Positions 14,320 through 20,620 of a DNA stretch of 20,620 nt are shown here, in pieces. The DNA is taken from positions 1 through 20,620 of the forward strand of contig CAZMCN010000023.1 in NCBI GenBank assembly GCA_964564845.1. The letters run 5' to 3'. Under the pieces are notes generated by a model that was given only the letters and a program-made list of their open reading frames with translations, was not told the DNA's origin and made no database searches. Made by a program: the position numbers and the translations under genes. The DNA comes from CAYXPG01 sp964564845 (GTDB lineage: Bacteria > Planctomycetota > Phycisphaerae > Sedimentisphaerales > Anaerobacaceae). Every line of letters starts with the position of its first letter. Position 1 is the first letter of the stretch.

Positions 14320-15131
14320 AAGATTACCCTACGGCGCTGGACAGGTAAGCTAATTGTAAATGATGTTCCTTTGCCCGGTTCACTGTTAACGTTTATCGTA
14401 CCTTTATGTGCCTCGACTATTTTTTTGGTTGTCGGCAAACCAAGTCCGCTGCCTTTCGTCCGAGACGAATAATAAACATCGAAAATGTTCGGCAACTTAT
14501 CCGGCGCTATACCACTGCCGGTATCACTAATTTCAATTATCGCATTTTCGTCTCGCTTATACGTCCTTACTATCAACTCACCACTATCGCTCATTGCCTG
14601 CTGTGCGTTAATAAAAAGATTCAATATCGCCTGTTTTAACATATCTGCATCAATTTTGCAAACAAGCGGTTCCCCATACAATCCCTGCCGAATAGTTATT
14701 GAGTGACTATAGCCCTGGGGCAAATAAAAATCGACCATATCACTGACCAGTTCGTTGATATCAACATTTGCCAACTGCAATTTTGTCTTGTCGGAAAGCG
14801 TAAGAAAACCATCAAGAATCTGCTCAAGTCTGTCAGTTTCCTTTTGGACAACGCCTATTTTCCTAAGCGCCCTCGCTAATCTTTTCTCGTCGTGGCCCGC
14901 CGGACCAAAGCGACCCGAATCCTCCAAATCTTCACCTATAAGTTCGAGGTTAATTTTGATCGTGGAAAGAGGATTTTTGATTTCATGGGCAAGCTCGCCG
15001 GTCAACTTGCCTAACTCTTCAAGTTCCTTGTGATGTCTGTTTTGACCAGCCCGTATGGAAGGAACCTTTTTTCGCAGAAACAAAACAATAACCAATAAAC
15101 CTGCAACAAAACCAGCTATAAACTGAAGCAT
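14316..15131 (-). CDS. NtrB-like sensor histidine kinase without a sensor domain
   Basis: 271 residues. One membrane helix at 2-19 is followed by a short linker. The HisKA domain has ELAHEIKNPL with phospho-acceptor H49. The HATPase domain shows an N box (LNLFINAQQAM), G1 (DTGSGIAP) and G2 (GSGLGLPTTKKIVEAH). There is no PAS, GAF or periplasmic domain, so the signal must come through the membrane helix or a partner. The ATG follows a GGGGGAG with 5-nt spacing. It overlaps the sigma-54 activator by 4 nt, so the two form a coupled pair. It lies 102 nt after pnp; whether it has its own promoter is unclear. Confidence 0.9.
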   Translation of the reverse strand: MLQFIAGFVAGLLVIVLFLRKKVPSIRAGQNRHHKELEELGKLTGELAHEIKNPLSTIKINLELIGEDLEDSGRFGPAGHDEKRLARALRKIGVVQKETDRLEQILDGFLTLSDKTKLQLANVDINELVSDMVDFYLPQGYSHSITIRQGLYGEPLVCKIDADMLKQAILNLFINAQQAMSDSGELIVRTYKRDENAIIEISDTGSGIAPDKLPNIFDVYYSSRTKGSGLGLPTTKKIVEAHKGTINVNSEPGKGTSFTISLPVQRRRVIF

Positions 15132-15233
15132 CTATTCTCCCCCTGCTTTCAATCCCACACTTTTTTCCGTTTGCATCCAAGGAGGAATAACTGTCCCGTA
15201 AAAATTCCCCACAATGTACTCTAATCAAGCGTG

Positions 15234-17387
15234 TTACTTATTTTTTTTGATGGTCTCAACTGTTGCTGCCTCACTCAATTCAGCAAGGGCAGCTCTTCGA
15301 GAAAGTTTCAACCTGCCCTGGTCATCAATCGATAATACTTTTACAGGCATCAAGTCGCCTATTTTACAAATCTCTTCGATGTTTCTGACATAACCATCGC
15401 TCAGTTCACTAATATGACAGAGGCCCTCAACGCCCGGTAGAATCTCAACAAATACTCCAAAGTCTTTAACAGAAACAACTTTTGCATTCTTATATATCCG
15501 CCCTACTTGCGGCGGTTGCGTCATCGATTCAATGATTTCCTTAGCCTCCAAATGCCCTTTGCCCCCAACACAACTTATATAAATAGTCCCATCTTCCTCG
15601 ATTTCGATGGTTGTGTCGGTCTGTTCCTGAATACTCTTTATCATTTTTCCACCAGGGCCGATTACTTTACCGATAAACTCAGGGTCAATTTCAATGCTTA
15701 TCAGCTTTGGTGCATACCGACTCAATTCAGGCCTGGGTTTACTGATGGCCTTTGCCATAGCTTCTAAAATCTTCAATCGGGCCTCTTTCGCCCGCTCTAG
15801 CGCTTCAACCATAATATTATGCGCCAGACCATCTGCTTTAACATCGAGCTGTATCGCCGTAACACCCTCAACTGTGCCGGCGACTTTGAAATCCATCTCG
15901 CCAAAGTGGTCTTCCTCGCCAAGGATATCCGTCAGCAATTCATATCTGCCGTTTTCGTCACTAATCATACCAATTGAGATGCCGGCAACTGCTTTCGATA
16001 TCGGAACACCGGCATCCATAAGCGCAAGTGACCCGCCGCAAACCGAAGCCATCGAACTGGAACCGTTCGATTCGGTGATGTCCGATACTAACCTGACAGT
16101 ATATGCAAAATTGTCTTCCGGCGGTCTTACCTGCTCCAGCGCTCGTTCTGCAAGAGAGCCGTGTCCAATTTCTCTTCGACCCGGACCGCGAATAGGACGA
16201 ATCTCACCAACAGAAAACGGCGGGAAGTTATAATGCAGCGTAAAACTCTGTGTGTATTCATCCAATAAACCATCAATAATCTGCGCATCTCTGATTGTGC
16301 CGAGTGTTACGCTCACAATTGATTGAGTCTCACCCCGAGTGAACAGCGCCGAGCCGTGAGTCCTCGGTAGAATACCCACTTCACACGAAATTGGGCGAAT
16401 GTCCCTATAACCTCTGCCGTCAGGCCGTTTGCCTTCCAACAGCATTTTTTTAACTACCTGCTTTTCTATCCTGCCAAGGATTCGCTTAACCATTGCTCTG
16501 TCATACACCGTTTTACCGACCTGTTGCGAACCGTTCTCTTCAGAACAGTATTCTTCGATAACCTGCTCAAGTAACTCTTTGACCGCCGTGTTACGCTCCT
16601 GCTTTTCAGGTATCTGCTTAAGTTCGTATAGTTTATCCGCTATTTCCGAATTAATTCTCGAATAAAGTTCCTCATCATTTTCTACAAGGGGGATTTCTTT
16701 TTCAACACCAACCCTTTCACGAAGTTCTTCAATCATCTCGCAAACCAGGGTGACAGTTTTTTGTGCCGTTGCAACAGCATCAGCAATAACCACTTCCGAC
16801 AACTCTTTGGCACCGACCTCAATCATATTCATTGCTTCTCTCCGTCCGCCAAGAAGCAGGTTGATGTCACTGGCTTCCAACTGCGCATGAGTCGGGTTAA
16901 TCACAAACTCTCCGTTCACTCTGCCCAGCCGGCACGCTCCCGTCGGGCCCAGGAACGGAATCTTACTTATGGTAAGCGCCGCACTGGCACCGAGCATCGC
17001 AAGAACATCAGGGTCATTCTCACGGTCGGCGCTCAACACATTCACCATAATTTGCACTTCCTGAATATACCCTTCAGGAAACAATGGGCGAATAGGTCTG
17101 TCTATCATCCTGGCCGTAAGAATCTCCTTGGTACTCGGCCTTCCCTCTCGCTTAATAAACCCACCAGGAAATTTACCTGCTGCGCTGTGCTTTTCACGAT
17201 AGTCAACACTAAGCGGGAAAAAATCAATATCCTCGGCTCTCGGCGGGGCCGTTACTACAGATACAAGAACAACCGTCTCACCGTATTGAACCACAACCGC
17301 TCCGTCGGCCTGCTTGGCAATTTTGCCGGTTTCGAGGGATAAAGTTCTGCCCCCAATTTGTCTTTCCACTCTACAAACTTCAAACAT
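15234..17387 (-). CDS. pnp: Polynucleotide phosphorylase
   Basis: 717 residues, close to the 711 of E. coli. It degrades RNA 3' to 5' by phosphorolysis, usually in a degradosome with RNase E or a helicase. Two RNase PH domains flank the helical linker. The second carries the catalytic segments GPGRREIGHGSLAERAL, SDITESNGSSSMASVCGGSLA and DHFGEMDFKVAGT. The KH domain (about 560-617) has the GKVIGPGGK loop from residue 573, and the S1 domain (about 627-698) has KDFGVFVEILPGVEGL. The start has GAGG 7 nt upstream. It follows rpsO by 111 nt, the conserved rpsO-pnp order, and the gap holds a long hairpin that may control it. Confidence 0.97.
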   Translation of the reverse strand: MFEVCRVERQIGGRTLSLETGKIAKQADGAVVVQYGETVVLVSVVTAPPRAEDIDFFPLSVDYREKHSAAGKFPGGFIKREGRPSTKEILTARMIDRPIRPLFPEGYIQEVQIMVNVLSADRENDPDVLAMLGASAALTISKIPFLGPTGACRLGRVNGEFVINPTHAQLEASDINLLLGGRREAMNMIEVGAKELSEVVIADAVATAQKTVTLVCEMIEELRERVGVEKEIPLVENDEELYSRINSEIADKLYELKQIPEKQERNTAVKELLEQVIEEYCSEENGSQQVGKTVYDRAMVKRILGRIEKQVVKKMLLEGKRPDGRGYRDIRPISCEVGILPRTHGSALFTRGETQSIVSVTLGTIRDAQIIDGLLDEYTQSFTLHYNFPPFSVGEIRPIRGPGRREIGHGSLAERALEQVRPPEDNFAYTVRLVSDITESNGSSSMASVCGGSLALMDAGVPISKAVAGISIGMISDENGRYELLTDILGEEDHFGEMDFKVAGTVEGVTAIQLDVKADGLAHNIMVEALERAKEARLKILEAMAKAISKPRPELSRYAPKLISIEIDPEFIGKVIGPGGKMIKSIQEQTDTTIEIEEDGTIYISCVGGKGHLEAKEIIESMTQPPQVGRIYKNAKVVSVKDFGVFVEILPGVEGLCHISELSDGYVRNIEEICKIGDLMPVKVLSIDDQGRLKLSRRAALAELSEAATVETIKKNK

Positions 17388-17408
17388 AAAGTATCCTCAA
17401 TGTTATGC

Positions 17409-17486
17409 GTTCGTAGTTGGTAGTTTGTGATTCGTCTCTGGTGAATAGTGAATCGAGCTACGAACCACGAACTACAAACTACGAAC
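17409..17486 (-). promoter_or_regulatory. Long imperfect hairpin in the rpsO-pnp intergenic region
   Basis: Arms 17409-17434 and 17461-17486 pair at 23 of 26 positions and enclose a 26-nt loop. Each arm is made of about four degenerate heptamers (CGAACTA on one side, TAGTTYG on the other), and the loop holds GTGAATA-GTGAATC (17441-17454). In the transcript it lies between the rpsO stop and the pnp Shine-Dalgarno. In E. coli a stem-loop at this place is cut by RNase III and mediates pnp autocontrol. By position it could do the same, but the heptamer make-up also fits a mobile or replication-slippage repeat. Confidence 0.6.
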
Positions 17487-17498
17487 TATTAACAATTT

Positions 17499-17765
17499 TC
17501 ATTTTCTCAGGCCAAGCCGGGATATAATCTCTCGGTAACGCTCGACATCCTTTTTATTTATATACTTAAGCAGTGCCGAGCGGGTACCAACCATTTTCAA
17601 TAAGCCGCGTCTTGAAGCATGGTCCTTCTTGTGAGTCTTCAGATGCTCGGTAAGCTCATTAATCCTTCTGGTCAACAGCGCAATCTGAACTTCAGGTGAA
17701 CCCGTATCTCCTTCGTGCACTTCAAAATCATTGATAATTTTTCTTTTTTCCTGCTTTGTCAGCAT
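17499..17765 (-). CDS. rpsO: 30S ribosomal protein S15
   Basis: 88 residues from the ATG at 17763-17765, matching the usual 88-89. An in-frame TTG at 17790-17792 would add nine residues that the family lacks, so I reject it. Hallmarks are EGDTGSPEVQIALLT (18-32), HLKTHKKDHASRRGLL (41-56) and the basic C terminus. It binds 16S rRNA in the central domain of the small subunit, and in some bacteria represses its own translation. It is transcribed from a good promoter at 17843-17871 and probably cotranscribed with pnp. Confidence 0.97.
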   Translation of the reverse strand: MLTKQEKRKIINDFEVHEGDTGSPEVQIALLTRRINELTEHLKTHKKDHASRRGLLKMVGTRSALLKYINKKDVERYREIISRLGLRK

Positions 17766-17842
17766 GTTTTCCAAAAAATCCTTTCTTAACAATTAGCGAC
17801 TCAAATCAAGTTTTGAGATACGCTCCAAAACCAAGAGTTGAT

Positions 17843-17871
17843 ATTGTAAGCAAATTTTGATTTATTTGCAA
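17843..17871 (-). promoter_or_regulatory. Sigma-70-type promoter for rpsO-pnp
   Basis: On the minus strand TTGCAA (17871-17866) and TACAAT (17848-17843) are separated by exactly 17 nt. Transcription would start near 17836, giving a leader of about 70 nt before the rpsO ATG. It lies between the terminator of the upstream gsp genes and rpsO, where a promoter is required. Confidence 0.65.
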
Positions 17872-17901
17872 GTATTTTCCGCAATAAAGATTGGATTAAA
17901 T

Positions 17902-17923
17902 AAAAAAGCCGGCTGCTGCCGAC
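17902..17923 (-). terminator. Intrinsic terminator after gspF
   Basis: On the minus strand GTCGGC (17923-17918) pairs with GCCGGC (17913-17908) across the 4-nt loop AGCA, with one G-U pair. It is followed at once by six T residues (17907-17902). It lies 69 nt after the gspF stop and before the rpsO promoter. Confidence 0.75.
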
Positions 17924-17991
17924 TAATAAGTATTTACAACGTAATGGCTTAATTCACAAATTAACCCATCTAACAGGCCTTTTTGCACCCC

Positions 17992-19245
17992 TCAATGTGC
18001 AATTATGCTTGATATCTTGAATACCGGCAGCAGCAGGGCTATCGCGATTGTTCCGATAATACCACCCAAAAACATTATCATTAACGGCTCTATAAGAGTC
18101 ATAACACCCCTGATTGAGGCTTCGAGTTTTTTTTCGTAAAAAACCGATATTTTATCACTTACCTGGCCAAGTCTGCCGCTCTTTTCCCCTGCCCGAAGCA
18201 TCTGGATAACCCCAGGTGCGATTAACTCGCTGCCCTGTGAAAGCTGCATCGACTCGGACAACTGGTAGCCGTCGCGAATCTTTTTTTCCGTATCTGTCCA
18301 CAACCGCTGAAAATAATAATTCTCACAAGAACCCTGTATCACCTCGAGCGAATCCAGCAGGCTAACGCCAGTATTAACCATTGTTGCCATAATGCGCATA
18401 CTGCGGGTTACAACCAAATCGATAAACATCACCCCCAGTACAGGTGTTCGGATTTTTATAAAATCTATTGCTCGTCTGCCGCCGACAGTGCCAGCCCAGA
18501 AGTAAAGAAACACAGCTGCCATTATCAAGACCGTAACGATCCCTGTCATCGCCTGAAAGTTACCCAATATACTGCTGAAACCAACCAGTACCTGGGTAAG
18601 CTTCGGTAAGGCTGCTCCCTTGGCTTCGTAAATTCTCATAAATCTCGGCAAAACAAAGAACATCAATGTCCCCGTAGCAGCCACGGCCATCAGTGCCATT
18701 ATTACAGGATAAGTAAGCGCACCTTTGATATTCTTACGCGTTTCGAGTTCAAAATCCAGGTAGCCGCTGAGCACACCGAGCATCTCCGCCATTTTGCCCG
18801 ATGCTTCCGAAGCCTTGACCATACTGATGAACATCGAATTGAAAACCCTTGGGTAAGCAGAAAGAGCTGTTGAAAAATTCTCTCCATCCTTGACCGTATT
18901 GGATACTTCCATAATTATCTGTCTGAACGTACCCTGTTCGGCCTGCTCTGCCATTGCATCAAGGGCATCGCTCAGCACAACTCCACTGTCAAGCATCACC
19001 GATAACTGATTGGTAAATAGTATCAACTCTGCCGGTTTTACTTTTGCTGTATGCAATTTCCCTCTCCACTCTTGGGATGGGACAGCTCTCAAAGAGTTCT
19101 TTTGACGGGCCCCTGTTACGGTGGATTTGTCATTTTTGCCCATCGCCGGCACCCTGTCTCTGTTTGTGCCCATCGCAGATGCTGCCTCATCTGCACCCAA
19201 TGTTAAACCGGTGCCCTTTACACTTTTTGCCGCTGATACAGTCAT
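17992..19245 (-). CDS. gspF: Type II secretion / type IV pilus inner-membrane platform protein (GspF/PilC family)
   Basis: 417 residues. It forms the inner-membrane platform that couples the GspE/PilB ATPase to pseudopilus or pilus assembly. Two T2SF domains are present (about 74-198 and 277-398), each starting with a helical bundle (FTNQLSVMLDSGVVLSDAL; TRSMRIMATMVNTGVSLLDSL). Membrane segments lie at about 180-199, 235-250 and 385-408. The first about 65 residues are low-complexity and polar (A, K, G, T, S), longer than in a typical GspF N terminus. It sits 92 nt after gspE on the same strand. GspF and PilC cannot be told apart here. Confidence 0.92.
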   Translation of the reverse strand: MTVSAAKSVKGTGLTLGADEAASAMGTNRDRVPAMGKNDKSTVTGARQKNSLRAVPSQEWRGKLHTAKVKPAELILFTNQLSVMLDSGVVLSDALDAMAEQAEQGTFRQIIMEVSNTVKDGENFSTALSAYPRVFNSMFISMVKASEASGKMAEMLGVLSGYLDFELETRKNIKGALTYPVIMALMAVAATGTLMFFVLPRFMRIYEAKGAALPKLTQVLVGFSSILGNFQAMTGIVTVLIMAAVFLYFWAGTVGGRRAIDFIKIRTPVLGVMFIDLVVTRSMRIMATMVNTGVSLLDSLEVIQGSCENYYFQRLWTDTEKKIRDGYQLSESMQLSQGSELIAPGVIQMLRAGEKSGRLGQVSDKISVFYEKKLEASIRGVMTLIEPLMIMFLGGIIGTIAIALLLPVFKISSIIAH

Positions 19246-19308
19246 TTATTTGCTTCTCGTAAACAAAGTATACAAAAACATAAGACTAAAGACATGAGAT
19301 GCAATGCC

Positions 19309-19336
19309 CAATAATCAATCATCAATAAACAATGGT
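19309..19336. repeat. Degenerate heptamer array between gspE and gspF
   Basis: CAATAAT, CAATCAT, CAATAAA and CAATGGT run head to tail from 19309 to 19336. On the minus strand this reads TTGTTTA-TTGATGA-TTGATTA-TTG, the same word family as TTGATTA-TTGACTT-TTGATTA at 2904-2924. Confidence 0.6.
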
Positions 19337-19337
19337 A

Positions 19338-20620
19338 TCAGGTTGTTCTCAATATTTCCTCAACAGAAACAATTCCAGCTTTTACCTTTTCAATACCATC
19401 CAGTTTCAAAGGAACCATTCCACTTTTGATTGCCTTGTTTCTCAAATTTTTCAATCCTGCCTGTGCATTAATCACTTCCATAATTTCATCATTCGGCACA
19501 AACAGTTCGTGAATGGCAATTCGACCGACATAACCGGTATTCCGGCACTTCTTACAGCCGAGGCCCCGGTAATATTTACCGACCTCTCCGCCCATACTCT
19601 CGACCATCTTTTTGATACTCGCAGAAGGCTCGTATTCTGTTTTGCAATTCGTACAAATCTTCCGGACCAATCGCTGAGCTAAAATCCCAATCAAAGAAGC
19701 GCTGACAAGATAAGGAGCAACATTCAAGTCCAGCAGGCGTGTTACCGCACCGGGTGCGTCATTGGTGTGCAAAGTTGACAGAACCAGATGGCCTGTTAAC
19801 GCCGCTTGTACAGCGATAGTTGCTGTCGCCGTATCCCGAATCTCGCCAACCATTATGATATCGGGGTCCTGCCTTAACAGGCTTCTCAACGCCGTCGAAA
19901 ATTCAAAACCAGCCGCCTGATTTACCTGAAACTGATTGATGCCGGCCATATTACATTCCACAGGATCCTCAACCGTGCAAATGTTGACCTCTTCGCTGTT
20001 CAACTCGGCCAGAGCCGCATAAAGCGTGGTATTTTTTCCTGAGCCGGTTGGCCCTGTTACTAAAACCATACCATTCGGAGATTGTATTATTTCTTTGAAT
20101 ATCTGGAGGTTTTCATAGGTAAAGCCGAGCGATTCAAGATTGAATACGACTTTTTGCGGGTCGATGATTCTTATAACAACCTTTTCGCCGAAGTTGCCGG
20201 GCATAACCGACACCCGTAAATCAATAGGCCTGCCCTCCAGTAAAACATGGATACCTCCATCCTGCGGAAGACGACGTTGTGCAATGTCCAGCTCTGCCAT
20301 TATTTTGATACGTGAAACAATCGCAGAAAACATCTGATAAGGCGGACACATCTTCTCATACAGCTTACCATCAACCCTGTATCGAACCCGGAGCTTCTTA
20401 TCGTCCGGCTCAATGTGAATGTCACTGGCATTTTCGCGAACGGCGTTGTAAATCAGATAATTGACCAGCTTTACAACGGGCGATTGACCGGCTATCTCTT
20501 CAAGATTGCTTATGTCCTGCGTGATACTTTCTATCAGTGTAAAATCTTCCAGCCCCTCATCATCTATAATGTCATCGATAACAAAAACATTGGCAGCCGG
20601 CAAATATATCTGCAAAGTCG
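19338..20620 (-). CDS. gspE: Type II secretion / type IV pilus assembly ATPase (GspE/PilB family), N terminus outside the window
   Basis: About 427 residues are visible; the frame stays open to the window edge, so the N-terminal domain (usually 100-170 residues) is missing. Numbering below counts from a TTG at 20613-20615 that is probably internal. It hydrolyses ATP to drive pilin or pseudopilin assembly. Visible are the N2 region (ASDIHIEP, VRYRVDG), Walker A GPTGSGKN (188-195), the Asp box TVEDPVE, Walker B DIIMVGEIRD (252-261), the His box STLHTND (H284), and a zinc-binding tetracysteine C321-x2-C324 ... C354-x2-C357. The residue after the Walker A lysine is asparagine instead of threonine or serine (codon 20031-20033). 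Its partner gspF follows directly. Confidence 0.93.
   Translation of the reverse strand, partial: TLQIYLPAANVFVIDDIIDDEGLEDFTLIESITQDISNLEEIAGQSPVVKLVNYLIYNAVRENASDIHIEPDDKKLRVRYRVDGKLYEKMCPPYQMFSAIVSRIKIMAELDIAQRRLPQDGGIHVLLEGRPIDLRVSVMPGNFGEKVVIRIIDPQKVVFNLESLGFTYENLQIFKEIIQSPNGMVLVTGPTGSGKNTTLYAALAELNSEEVNICTVEDPVECNMAGINQFQVNQAAGFEFSTALRSLLRQDPDIIMVGEIRDTATATIAVQAALTGHLVLSTLHTNDAPGAVTRLLDLNVAPYLVSASLIGILAQRLVRKICTNCKTEYEPSASIKKMVESMGGEVGKYYRGLGCKKCRNTGYVGRIAIHELFVPNDEIMEVINAQAGLKNLRNKAIKSGMVPLKLDGIEKVKAGIVSVEEILRTT

Noticed and set aside
17766..17792. TTG start adding nine residues to S15
   Set aside because: S15 is normally 88-89 residues and starts near the MLTKQEK-like segment; the ATG at 17765 gives 88.
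1..20620. Sigma-54 promoters (TGGCAC-N5-TTGC) as targets of the NtrC-like regulator
   Set aside because: I looked at the TGGCAC occurrences I could find on both strands; none had a TTGC-type partner at the right spacing.

Overview
The window looks like chromosomal DNA of a planctomycete, probably a Phycisphaerae-type member. This is inference from three signs: a small HYExAF-motif protein of a family I associate with planctomycetes, a histidyl-tRNA synthetase whose motif 3 is of the 'GDxVxxxLL' type, and a TMTC-like membrane/TPR protein. Base composition is moderate, most genes carry Shine-Dalgarno-like sites, and many junctions overlap by 1-4 nt. There is no phage, plasmid, IS element, CRISPR array or tRNA that I can see.

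Layout: (i) 35-2396, minus strand: a tightly coupled three-gene run, YkgJ-type cysteine-cluster protein -> hisS -> HYExAF protein, with 4-nt ATGA overlaps at both junctions. (ii) 2406-2976: a 571-bp divergent intergenic region. It holds a decayed RluA-type pseudouridine synthase fragment, octamer arrays, perfect palindromes and one copy of a palindromic repeat element. (iii) 2977-7437, plus strand: hom, an ApgM-like proposed homoserine kinase, lysC and a membrane-anchored thermonuclease. This is an aspartate-to-threonine pathway operon in which the ApgM-like protein probably replaces ThrB. (iv) 7556-10504, minus strand: a secreted coiled-coil protein of unknown function and an exported D-aminoacylase-family amidohydrolase. 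(v) 10679-15131, minus strand: a short NtrB-like kinase, an NtrC-like sigma-54 activator, and a TMTC-like protein with about 12 membrane segments and TPRs. (vi) 15234-17765, minus strand: rpsO-pnp, with a long hairpin between the two genes and a good promoter in front of rpsO. (vii) 17992-20620, minus strand: gspE (cut by the window end) and gspF of a type II secretion/type IV pilus-like assembly machine, followed by an intrinsic terminator.

The most interesting signal is a nested palindromic element family with core CCCCGTTAGAAGC / GCTTCTAACGGGG. One copy is intergenic (2864-2900). A larger 139-bp nested version lies inside the 5' end of the HYExAF gene (534-672). There it is open in the coding frame and supplies about 47 residues. 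No ATG, GTG or TTG codon lies between the element and the conserved domain, so making the domain seems to require translating through the repeat, in the manner of Rickettsia palindromic elements. Degenerate heptamer arrays recur in other intergenic gaps. The remaining genes are mostly ordinary housekeeping.
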